Below are positions 18,979-26,432 of a stretch of DNA of 64,000 nt, one piece after another (positions within the stretch are counted from its first letter, which is position 1; each line of letters begins with the position of its first letter). Both the position numbers and the translations under genes were made by a program. Location: NCBI RefSeq assembly GCF_009826935.1, contig NZ_WUMN01000005.1, positions 248,001 to 312,000 of the forward strand. The letters run 5' to 3'. Source of the stretch: Flavobacterium sp. Sd200. GTDB lineage: Bacteria; Bacteroidota; Bacteroidia; Flavobacteriales; Flavobacteriaceae. The notes below the pieces were generated by a model that ran no database searches, had not been told where the DNA came from, and saw only the letters and a list, made by a program, of their open reading frames with translations.

Positions 18979-19344
18979 TTATTTATTAAATGCTCCAAAA
19001 TGCCACAGCACCCCTGATGGATCGTGCACAAAGCACTCTCTGCCCCACTCCAGGTTTTTTATAGGCACTAACCTTACATCTTTATATTTATCTGTAAGAT
19101 TTAAAGCCAGGAGCTGCCCCCAAAACTCTTCAACATTTTCTACCTCCATAAAAACCATGGTATTGTCTACCCAGTCTTTATTGTAATAGTTTTGCAGATA
19201 GAATGCATTAGACCCCGTTTCGAAAACAGAGAGGTCTTTTCCTAATACCGTTTCAGTAAACCCAAGGTCGCGATAAAAGCTTCTCGAAACCTCAAAATCT
19301 TTTGAACCTATAAATGGCCTGATCGACCTGGCTTTGTGCTCCAT
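18979..19344 (-). CDS. VOC-superfamily (glyoxalase-like) protein in the Ter operon
   Basis: 121 residues with a single glyoxalase/bleomycin-resistance fold: 'RPFIGSKDFEVSRSFYRDLG', 'FYLQNYY', 'ECFVHDPSGVLWHFG'. Two such modules normally make one metal site, so it probably dimerises. Ligand unknown. The gene lies between TelA (9-bp gap) and the unassigned protein. It is an unusual member for a Ter operon. Confidence 0.85.
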   Translation of the reverse strand: MEHKARSIRPFIGSKDFEVSRSFYRDLGFTETVLGKDLSVFETGSNAFYLQNYYNKDWVDNTMVFMEVENVEEFWGQLLALNLTDKYKDVRLVPIKNLEWGRECFVHDPSGVLWHFGAFNK

Positions 19345-19353
19345 ACTTTTGTA

Positions 19354-20445
19354 TTAGCTAATAACTCCTTTTTTAAGTTCGGCTTCAAGGTTTTGAAGTC
19401 CGGCATCAAGCTCGCGCCTTGTTTTGGCTCCCTGCTCATGTATCTGCTTCACTTCGGTAAGTGTGTCAATAAGCGATTGCGTAGTGGTTTTAAGCGTATC
19501 TAAAGAAACTATGGTATTCTCATTCTCTCTTGCCACCTCTATACTGTTTTGCTTAAGCATTTCGGCATTCTTTTTCAGAATTGTATTGGTGGTTTCCGAT
19601 ACTTTCTTCTGAACCTCAATATTTTGTTTTTGCCTTTGCAGGGCTACAGCAAGCGTTAGCTGATTTTTCCATACCGGCATGGTAGTAGTCAGTATGCTTT
19701 GTGCTTTTTCGGCAATAGAGGTGTTATTGTTTTGCACCACCCTTATTTGTGCCAGCGACTGTAGCAAAATAAACCTAACCACCTTCATATCGGCAAGGCG
19801 CTTATCGAGCCTGCTTATAAACGTACGTTTATCGGATATTTCATAATCCTGATAATTGGCAGGGTTAGCTTCCATAACGGCAAGCTCCTCATTAAGTTCT
19901 TTAAACTTAAGCTGTCCTGCAATTATATATTTTTCGAGCTCTTTGATAAGACTAACATTACTGTCGAACATGGTTTGGAGCGCAGTATTGTCTTTAACCG
20001 AATTGATCATACCAGCTTTAACCTTATTGCTGATACGGTCTACGTTTGCCGTTATCTTATCATATTTCTGGAATAGTTGTTTTACATCTACAACAAGCTT
20101 TTTAAGCAAAGGTATTCCTGAAAGAAACCTCTGAAAGCCGCTTTTGTTAAGCTCATCTACATCAATATAGTTAAGCTCTGTAAGCAACTCATTTATAAGC
20201 ACACCTACTTCGCCACCCTGCTGTACCCTCACGTTATTCAGGAACGTGTCACTCTGCTTGGCGATAGAGTTTTGTATCTCTGCACCAAAGTTTAATATAG
20301 AATTGGCATCAGTTTCTGTGAGTTGGCCAGATATGGCTTTATACTGAGGCAGGTCGGCTTCCTGAATGTTAGCCAGCGTTACATTGCCCTCTTTATCTAT
20401 AGGGGCAAGCGACGCACCTGCCGGAATATTTTCTAAATTTTCCAT
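19354..20445 (-). CDS. telA: TelA-family toxic anion resistance protein
   Basis: 363 residues, nearly all alpha-helical, matching the TelA/KlaA family: 'NILNFGAEIQNSIAKQSD' near the N-terminus, 'LVVDVKQLFQKYDKI' and the 'QSLAQIRVVQNNN' region, with long coiled-coil helices to the end. The family accompanies TerD proteins in tellurite and stress resistance; the mechanism is poorly understood. There is a 3-bp gap to the upstream TerD-like gene. Confidence 0.93.
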   Translation of the reverse strand: MENLENIPAGASLAPIDKEGNVTLANIQEADLPQYKAISGQLTETDANSILNFGAEIQNSIAKQSDTFLNNVRVQQGGEVGVLINELLTELNYIDVDELNKSGFQRFLSGIPLLKKLVVDVKQLFQKYDKITANVDRISNKVKAGMINSVKDNTALQTMFDSNVSLIKELEKYIIAGQLKFKELNEELAVMEANPANYQDYEISDKRTFISRLDKRLADMKVVRFILLQSLAQIRVVQNNNTSIAEKAQSILTTTMPVWKNQLTLAVALQRQKQNIEVQKKVSETTNTILKKNAEMLKQNSIEVARENENTIVSLDTLKTTTQSLIDTLTEVKQIHEQGAKTRRELDAGLQNLEAELKKGVIS

Positions 20446-20448
20446 ATA

Positions 20449-21057
20449 TTACAGATAACTGTTTTGAATAGTAATAACGGTCTCTTCTATCTTCCTGTCA
20501 GGTGTTGGAGCACCAATAGCATTAAACTTCCACTCACCGTTCTTTTTATAGAACACGCCAAGCACCATAGTAACACTTCCGGAAAAAGCACTGTCGTTAG
20601 CAATATCATATTTTGCAAACACTTCGTTTACACGCGTAGGTGTACCTTCGTATATTCTTATCGATGCAAACGGAATATCTTTAAAATCCTGGCCTCTAAA
20701 GCTGTTTATATAAAAAGCCACATAGCTTGCTGCAGGGTTAAGCCTTGAAAAGTCTACAGTGATCACTTCGTTGTCAAGACCGTCATCGCCGCTCATGTCG
20801 CCTGTAAGGTCGTCGCCGCTGTGCCTTATAGCCTGATCGTTACTTTTTAACTGCCTAAAGCTTACCGTGTCTATAACTCTTTTATTTTCGTCATATACAG
20901 AGCAGCTTGCATCAAGGTCTACTGCAATTTTGCTGGTACTAAAAAAACCTTTTTTTACTATCGCACCCCAGTTAACACCCACACATATATTAAGTAGTTT
21001 GGTACCATTACTTTTTTCAAGGCTAATGCGCTGCCCTTTTTCTAAATTTATTGCCAT
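20449..21057 (-). CDS. TerD-family protein, divergent copy
   Basis: 202 residues. It shows 'MAINLEKGQRISLEKSNG', 'CVGVNWGAI', 'VDLDASCSVYDE', 'SGDDLTGDMSGDDGLDNE' and 'VFYKKNGEWKFNAIG'. The TerD fold is intact but the acidic loop differs from that of the two close copies, and a short C-terminal extension is present. It is closer to TerZ/TerX-type members by appearance. The gap to the preceding TerD gene is 7 bp. Confidence 0.92.
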   Translation of the reverse strand: MAINLEKGQRISLEKSNGTKLLNICVGVNWGAIVKKGFFSTSKIAVDLDASCSVYDENKRVIDTVSFRQLKSNDQAIRHSGDDLTGDMSGDDGLDNEVITVDFSRLNPAASYVAFYINSFRGQDFKDIPFASIRIYEGTPTRVNEVFAKYDIANDSAFSGSVTMVLGVFYKKNGEWKFNAIGAPTPDRKIEETVITIQNSYL

Positions 21058-21064
21058 GATATTT

Positions 21065-21619
21065 TTAGTTGTATTTGTTTAAATAATCCTGTAAACCACC
21101 GCGCTGGCCCATGCCTACAGCTTCAAATTTCCACTCGTTGTTTCTTTTATAAATCCTGCCAAACTCTACAGCAGTTTCTATAGAAAAATCTTCTTCAAGT
21201 TCATATTTTACAATCTCAGTGTTATTTGACGCATCTACTATGCGAACAAAAGAGTTACGAACCTGTCCAAAATTTTGCTTTCGTGCATCGGCATCGTGTA
21301 TGGTAACCACAATGCAAAGCTCGCTTACACGTGGGTCTATCTTGCTAAGATCGACAAGTATTTGCTCATCGTCTCCATCTCCGGCTCCGGTAAGGTTATC
21401 ACCTGTGTGCTGTACAGCCTCATCGGGTGAAGTAAGGTTATTGTAAAATACAAAAAATTCGTCAGCAATTAGCTTTTTATTCTCACCCATAATAAATACA
21501 GATGCATCAAGGTCAAACTGCGCGCCTGTAACAGATGAGTTCGTATCCCATCCCAGGCCTATTGTAAATTTAGGTGCATTAAGCGTTTCGCGCTGGCCCT
21601 TCTGTAAGTTGATAGCCAT
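21065..21619 (-). CDS. terD: TerD-family stress protein (proximal copy)
   Basis: 184 residues with the canonical TerD motifs 'IGLGWDTN', 'FDLDASVFIM', 'GDNLTGAGDGDDEQI' and 'EFGRIYKRNNEWKFEAVG'. It is nearly colinear with the operon-distal TerD. Its first 41 bases lie inside the end of the upstream phosphoribosyltransferase gene in another frame, so translation is probably coupled. Role: calcium-dependent stress protein in the cytoplasm or at the membrane. Confidence 0.95.
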   Translation of the reverse strand: MAINLQKGQRETLNAPKFTIGLGWDTNSSVTGAQFDLDASVFIMGENKKLIADEFFVFYNNLTSPDEAVQHTGDNLTGAGDGDDEQILVDLSKIDPRVSELCIVVTIHDADARKQNFGQVRNSFVRIVDASNNTEIVKYELEEDFSIETAVEFGRIYKRNNEWKFEAVGMGQRGGLQDYLNKYN

Positions 21620-22448
21620 AATCTATTGTTTTATTGTTGATTAAAATTTTATTGATATAGTTAAGATTCTCTTTATAGTCGTTTATTGTATGGTAGTTGT
21701 TACTTACGGCAAGATTAAAAAGTTCCTGCAGCAAATTAGTCGCAACCTGTGCCAGCAATGTTACAAGTTCGCTGTGGTTTAATTTTAAAATATACTTTAC
21801 AGTGCGGGTATTAAACACAAACTGAGGACTGTTTATTACGGTTGCAAGGCTTCCGGCATCTTTTACATAAAAGTAATTATAATAGTTTTCTATGTTAGGA
21901 TGGATATCCTTATTTATAAGCTCGGCAAAATACACAAATACAAATTCGCCCTGTGCCTCATGTTCATTCAGTATTTTTTTTACAATATGTTCATGGCTTC
22001 CTGTAATTTTAATATCGTCCATAAACAGGCATAGCTTGCCCTGTATATAATAACGGTCTATGTAATATGTATCGTTCGCAATCAGTTTTACACGGTCGTT
22101 AAAATCAAGGTTACCATAATCAGTAGTATAAGTTTGGTTTCGGTAAATTTTGCTTTCGGCTAAGGCCTTTTTGCCATGAGAATACAAAAATTGGTTCATC
22201 CTTGTCTTAAAATGAAAACTCAAATAATTACTTGCTGTGGGTATGGCAAGGTATGGACTTGGCAGTATAACCACTTCGTCATGCGCCAATATAAGGTCTT
22301 TATGTGCTGCAATGAAACCTTCAAAAAGTTCATCGGCAAATTTTTGTGCCAGTGCATTATCGCCAAATTTAAACTTACTGTATTCTACCTCAGAAAAAGG
22401 GCAGCAGTTTTTATCGTATATTTTATGCAGGCTGTAACTTAGATTCAT
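21579..22448 (-). CDS. Ter-associated phosphoribosyltransferase-like protein
   Basis: 289 residues. The PRPP-binding loop 'LFMDDIKITGSH' (about 141-152) carries the two acidic residues and the TG of type I phosphoribosyltransferases, and 'VVILPSPYLAIPTASNYL' resembles the earlier core strand. The C-terminal 100 residues are not assigned. Published comparative analyses of Ter systems predicted PRTase plus HAD pairs that make a nucleoside-like metabolite; this pair fits that idea. It overlaps the HAD gene by 26 bp and TerD by 41 bp. Confidence 0.85.
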   Translation of the reverse strand: MNLSYSLHKIYDKNCCPFSEVEYSKFKFGDNALAQKFADELFEGFIAAHKDLILAHDEVVILPSPYLAIPTASNYLSFHFKTRMNQFLYSHGKKALAESKIYRNQTYTTDYGNLDFNDRVKLIANDTYYIDRYYIQGKLCLFMDDIKITGSHEHIVKKILNEHEAQGEFVFVYFAELINKDIHPNIENYYNYFYVKDAGSLATVINSPQFVFNTRTVKYILKLNHSELVTLLAQVATNLLQELFNLAVSNNYHTINDYKENLNYINKILINNKTIDYGYQLTEGPARNA

Positions 22449-23145
22449 TTGTTGTGGTGTTTATAATTAAGTGCGCATTAAAACCAAAATTCATGGCTCC
22501 GTAATAGTCACTAAGACGGTTATCGCCCACGTGCAGCACTTCGTTTTTTGCTATGGTATTAATTTTTTGTATCTCGTTGTAAGCATATCCATACATTTCG
22601 GGCGCCGGTTTAGAATATCCTGTCTCGTCAGAATATAACTGAAAGGCAAAATACTCATCCAGGCCATAATGAGATATAATATTCCTGAGTGAATTCCCTT
22701 TTATAAAAGCCGTATTACTGAGAATATTCAGCGACTTACCATTATCATAAATCTCTTTTAAAAAAGCAGGAATAGTATCATGAAGCAATACAGGTTTATA
22801 CTGCATTAAAATTTCGTCGTTCAGGTTATAAAATTCCTGAAGCTCTTTCTGTCCGTAATTGGAAATATTTACCGAGAGTCCATCAAGTATAAGATAAAAT
22901 ATTTCGAACGTATCAAAATTGCGGCCTACCTTTTCGTTAATACTATTGGTTAACAGATCGAATTTCCTGATAACAGAAGCCACCTCTTCTATAGGCTTAT
23001 CTATTTTAAAATAATCTTTATAAAGTTGATTTCGTTTAGGCTTAAATTCAGGATGTGATTTAATAAGCGTAAGCCATAGATCAAATGATATATGCCTGTA
23101 TTTATCAAATTCCGGTATCCAGTCCGCAGCGTTTTTATACATCAT
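22423..23145 (-). CDS. Ter-associated HAD-superfamily hydrolase
   Basis: 240 residues, first gene of the Ter operon. HAD motif I is 'FDLWLTL' (nucleophile Asp22; the usual second Asp is Trp24). Motif II is the Ser/Thr of 'NILSNTAF'. Motif IV is 'VLHVGDNRLSDYYGA'. An all-alpha cap lies between motifs I and II. The Asp-to-Trp change is shared by several HAD subgroups, so it does not by itself mean loss of activity, but the acid/base step may differ. Likely a phosphatase acting on the PRTase product; inference from context. Confidence 0.85.
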   Translation of the reverse strand: MMYKNAADWIPEFDKYRHISFDLWLTLIKSHPEFKPKRNQLYKDYFKIDKPIEEVASVIRKFDLLTNSINEKVGRNFDTFEIFYLILDGLSVNISNYGQKELQEFYNLNDEILMQYKPVLLHDTIPAFLKEIYDNGKSLNILSNTAFIKGNSLRNIISHYGLDEYFAFQLYSDETGYSKPAPEMYGYAYNEIQKINTIAKNEVLHVGDNRLSDYYGAMNFGFNAHLIINTTTNESKLQPA

Positions 23146-23161
23146 GAAAACATAAGGATGG

Positions 23162-23192
23162 TAAATATAAAATTTAATATTTCTCTAAGCAA
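23162..23192 (-). promoter_or_regulatory. Promoter of the Ter operon
   Basis: Reading the minus strand: TTG (23192-23190), 20-bp spacer, TATATTTA (23169-23162; 7 of 8 to TAnnTTTG). The start codon follows about 17 bp later, so the leader is very short. Confidence 0.6.
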
Positions 23193-23263
23193 TTTATTTT
23201 TATGGTAACATGTATCTTTAACCTACACTTTAAATTTGATTAACCAATAAACAGCTGATTATT

Positions 23264-23650
23264 ATGAGCACCACCCTACTTGGCCTTCGCACTACTATTT
23301 ATAAAGTTGGCGATATTACCGCTGCAACAAAATGGTATGCAGAAGCTTTTGCAACCGAACCCTATTTTAACGAACCTTTTTATGTAGGCTTCAACATTGC
23401 CGGATATGAGCTTGGCCTGCAACCCGATGACACACCTGCTAACAGCAAGACTGAAAACGTAGCCACCTACTGGGGTGTTAATGATATTGATGCAGAGTTT
23501 AAGCGTTTTCTCAGCCTTGGAGCCACAGCCTTTGAAGAACCGGAAAATGTAGGCGGAGAAATAATGACCGCTACCGTAAAAGACCTTTGGGGCAATTTGA
23601 TAGGGTTGATTTTTAATCCTGAATTCTCGCTTCCAAAAAAGGATGCATAA
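23264..23650 (+). CDS. VOC-family (glyoxalase-like) protein
   Basis: 128 residues, one VOC module: 'LRTTIYKVGDITAATKWYAEA', 'YWGVNDIDAEFKRF', 'VKDLWGNLIGLIFNPEF'. It is divergent from the Ter operon and preceded by TATCTTTA (23213-23220). It is only distantly similar to the VOC protein inside the operon. Substrate unknown; these proteins are often labelled glyoxalase without proof. Confidence 0.87.
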   Translation: MSTTLLGLRTTIYKVGDITAATKWYAEAFATEPYFNEPFYVGFNIAGYELGLQPDDTPANSKTENVATYWGVNDIDAEFKRFLSLGATAFEEPENVGGEIMTATVKDLWGNLIGLIFNPEFSLPKKDA

Positions 23651-23826
23651 ATTATATGCACGCATTGCAGTTAAAACATTAGGCATTTATAAATTTCGTT
23701 ACACGAAACACCCTTTTCATTGCATATTCGCAATTTTGATATTAAAATTTTCCTAAAAAATTTTACCAAAAACTATTTATTTGTAATTTCAACTCATAAT
23801 AATAAAGAAAAGTACAAAATAACAAC

Positions 23827-24006
23827 ATGAAACCAATAATTAACCCAAAAAACGTAAACGACATGAAACTGCTAAAATTTTGCCTCGCAGCTCTTGCCGG
23901 ATTTGGGCTTGTAAAAATGTTCGGTTACTTTACCGAGGAGGATGAGCTTAATGAAGAAATGGAGAATGACACTTATGATGGAGAAGAATTCCCTCTTTTT
24001 GTTTAA
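23827..24006 (+). CDS. Small acidic single-pass membrane protein
   Basis: 59 codons from ATG 23827 to TAA 24006. An alternative internal ATG at 23863 starts closer to the hydrophobic part. The product has one hydrophobic segment ('FCLAALAGFGLVKMFGYF') and a very acidic tail ('EEDELNEEMENDTYDGEE'). Composition and the intact frame support a real small gene, but I do not recognise a family. Confidence 0.55.
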   Translation: MKPIINPKNVNDMKLLKFCLAALAGFGLVKMFGYFTEEDELNEEMENDTYDGEEFPLFV

Positions 24007-24037
24007 AACTTGCCAGAATACCCACACACATAGAGCT

Positions 24038-24058
24038 TAGCACCCATAACGGGTGCTA
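24038..24058. other. Stem-loop between convergent genes
   Basis: 8-bp perfect stem TAGCACCC / GGGTGCTA with an ATAAC loop, between the small membrane protein and the antiporter. It lacks a T tract on either strand, so terminator function is uncertain. Confidence 0.4.
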
Positions 24059-24099
24059 TGCCGCTTTGTAGTTGTATCAACTTTTCTTTTAATCGGTTA

Positions 24100-25338
24100 T
24101 TACGATTTTTCGAGTATTTTACCTGCCACTTTACCAATAGTCAATCCCTGCACTATTATAGAGAACACCACCACAAAATAAGTAATGGCAATAATAGTAT
24201 CTTTATAAGGCCCGTCGTTTATAGAGAGCGCCAATGCAATAGACACACCGCCCCTTAAACCACCCCACACGAGTATTTTTATAGTTCCGCGGCTAAACCT
24301 TTCTTTAAAAGGTATAAACGTGGTAGGGATCCATATGGATATAAATCTTGCAAATAATACCAGCACAATACAGGCAAGGCCCGGAAACCAATATTCGTTA
24401 AGGTTTTTAATCACTAAAAGATAAAAACCAATGAATAAAAATAGTATGGCATTTAAGATTTCGTCGTTCAGTTCCCAAAATTTATCCAGATAATCTTTTG
24501 TAACCGTAGACATTATAAACCTGCGTTTAAAGTTGCCTATAATAATACCAGCAATAACCATGGTTAACGGACCCGAGATGTGCAGGGCACGTGCAATAAG
24601 ATAACCTCCCATAACTACCGATAGCGTTATCAGTACCGATACTTTATAATCGTCTATTTTGCGCAATGCACGCGATGCTGTTACACCCAGTATAATACCC
24701 AGTAAGAAACCTCCTCCGGCCTCTTTGATAAACAACCAAACTACATTTAACGGAGTAAGATCGGCAGATGCCCCCTGGGCAAGCTGTAGTAATACTGCAA
24801 ACACCACAACGGCAACACCGTCGTTAAACAACGACTCACCTGCAATTTTGGTTTCGAGTGATTTGCGCACTTTTGCCTCTTTAAGGATGCTGAGTACCGC
24901 AACAGGATCTGTAGGCGAAATAAGTGCCCCAAACAACAGACAGTATATGTACGGAATATTAAGATCGGCAATAGGGATAAAATAAACCAGTGTACCCACC
25001 ACAAACGTAGAAATAACAACACTAACAGATGAGAAAACCATAACCGGTGCCCGCTGCTCCCTTAGGTCTTTCAGGTTGATATGGATAGCACCTGCAAATA
25101 GCAGAAAATTAAGCATTGCTCCCATGAGCAGTTCTGTAAAATCAAAACCGTGTATAAGGTTAGAAATACGATGCAGTGTATTAGGCAAAAATTTACTGAA
25201 TACTACCAAAAAAATAGATACTGCCATAGCAATAACCATTACACCAATGGTAGATGGTAATTTTAAAAAACGAACATTTAAATAGGCAAAAAATGATGCC
25301 AAAACTATGAGTACAGATAGTGAATAGTATAACTCCAT
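24100..25338 (-). CDS. Cation:proton antiporter, CPA1 family
   Basis: 412 residues with about 11-12 membrane helices. It carries the antiporter core 'GALISPTDPVAVLSILKEA' and 'ESLFNDGVAVVVFAVLL', where the acidic pair of the ion site lies, and 'WGGLRGGVSIALAL' in the last third. It exchanges Na+ or another cation for H+ across the inner membrane. There is no long cytoplasmic C-terminal tail, unlike the second antiporter at 40.8-42.4 kb. It is monocistronic. Confidence 0.93.
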   Translation of the reverse strand: MELYYSLSVLIVLASFFAYLNVRFLKLPSTIGVMVIAMAVSIFLVVFSKFLPNTLHRISNLIHGFDFTELLMGAMLNFLLFAGAIHINLKDLREQRAPVMVFSSVSVVISTFVVGTLVYFIPIADLNIPYIYCLLFGALISPTDPVAVLSILKEAKVRKSLETKIAGESLFNDGVAVVVFAVLLQLAQGASADLTPLNVVWLFIKEAGGGFLLGIILGVTASRALRKIDDYKVSVLITLSVVMGGYLIARALHISGPLTMVIAGIIIGNFKRRFIMSTVTKDYLDKFWELNDEILNAILFLFIGFYLLVIKNLNEYWFPGLACIVLVLFARFISIWIPTTFIPFKERFSRGTIKILVWGGLRGGVSIALALSINDGPYKDTIIAITYFVVVFSIIVQGLTIGKVAGKILEKS

Positions 25339-25431
25339 AGGCTTATATTAAGGGAATTTGAAAAAAAAGCGGATATTTACAAACATAGCAAAAAACAGCC
25401 TTAAAACCTAATATTAACATTGTTAAACACA

Positions 25432-25458
25432 AAAAAACTCCTACAAATGCAGGAGTTT
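25432..25458 (-). terminator. Terminator of the 191-residue secreted protein gene
   Basis: On the minus strand a stem AAAACTCCTGC...GTAGGAGTTTT (one G-U) is followed by T residues, 30 bp past the stop codon. Confidence 0.85.
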
Positions 25459-25489
25459 TATTAGTTTCAAATTGTATTTTATAGAAGCA

Positions 25490-26065
25490 TTAAAGCCCGT
25501 ATTCTTTAACCACTTTTTCATCAAAAACCTTTACCATAAGCCCATGCCCTGCCCTGTTCATATACTTCCACTTGTTTGCAGTTAACTTGTTGGAAACAAA
25601 AATCACATCGGCTCTTTTATTAATAAGGAACGAATTAGACTTTGCCTCAAAAGTAACCTCATTGGTTTGCATGGCTTTTTTAAAATTCTCTATCATGGCT
25701 TTGCTCTCAGCATCACCTACAGGCTCTTTAAAAGTCATTTTTGTAAGCATGTCATATTTTACAAGACAATAATTGCCATCATTTATTTTCTTAACAGGAC
25801 CAAATTCAAAAGCCGGGTCTCCCTTAAGCAGTTTTATGCTGTAGCCATCACCGTTGAGCATGCCTTTTAGCATTTCCATCATTTTTTCTTTGGGTATAAA
25901 CTCAAAAACCTTCGGATACGTTCCTGCTGCAACTGCCTCATAATTTCCGGCAACGGTGTTTTCATACATTTGCAGGGCAACACTTTCTAAAGACTGTATG
26001 TCCTGGGCAGTTGCATTTAATAAGACAGCAAAGAAAACTACTGCTGCTAAAAAATATTTTTTCAT
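25490..26065 (-). CDS. Secreted/periplasmic protein of unknown function
   Basis: 191 residues. A signal peptide (MKKYFLAAVVFFAVLLNATA, then QDIQ) is followed by an alpha+beta domain ('PKVFEFIPKEKMMEMLKGML', 'ADVIFVSNKLTANKWKYMN'). The type is common in Flavobacteriaceae, but I know no function. It is monocistronic, with a repeat element in its upstream region. Confidence 0.75.
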   Translation of the reverse strand: MKKYFLAAVVFFAVLLNATAQDIQSLESVALQMYENTVAGNYEAVAAGTYPKVFEFIPKEKMMEMLKGMLNGDGYSIKLLKGDPAFEFGPVKKINDGNYCLVKYDMLTKMTFKEPVGDAESKAMIENFKKAMQTNEVTFEAKSNSFLINKRADVIFVSNKLTANKWKYMNRAGHGLMVKVFDEKVVKEYGL

Positions 26066-26164
26066 AATTAAAATTGCTTAAGAGCATGTTTAAATTTAAT
26101 AGCTAATTTACCTTGTTTGACAAAAACGTAAGCTTTGTCAATTATTAAGCTAAATATTTTATCA

Positions 26165-26299
26165 CGCAAAGGCGCAGAGGCGCAAAGCTGAATTCTGATT
26201 AACCCTTATTTTAAGCGACTGTAAGTCGCAAAGCTTTGCGACTTACAGTCGCTTGTATAATTTAATAGGTTTCCAGCTTTGCGCCTCTGCGCCTTTGCG
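26165..26299. repeat. Nested palindromic repeat, copy R1
   Basis: Outer arms at 26165-26190 and 26274-26299 form a perfect 26-bp inverted repeat built on CGCAAAGGCGC / GCGCCTTTGCG. The interior holds a perfect 42-bp palindrome (26213-26254), each half of which also contains the smaller inverted repeat GCGACtgtaaGTCGC. Related copies occur at 33765-33896 and 60486-60629. It has no coding capacity and lies in a spacer between two minus-strand genes. Confidence 0.92.
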
Positions 26300-26379
26300 A
26301 GAAATCCAATCAAACTAAGATTTAGCAAAAAAGTATATACATTCTCAAAAATAAAATTTAAATAGGCTCCGAGAATAAA

Positions 26380-26411
26380 AATACAAAATCCCCGAGATTT
26401 ACTTCGGGGAT
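26380..26411 (-). terminator. secA terminator
   Basis: Minus-strand stem ATCCCCGA / TCGGGGAT with an 8-nt loop, then ATTTTGTATTTTT. It lies 22 bp after the secA stop. Confidence 0.85.
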
Positions 26412-26432
26412 CCTGCTTTATAACTTTTCGGA

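Larger units (their letters stand above)
26066..26432. other. Intergenic region holding repeat copy R1 and the secA terminator
   Basis: 367 bp without a gene. It contains the nested palindrome at 26165-26299 and the secA terminator. The rest is AT-rich with no credible ORF. Confidence 0.8.
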
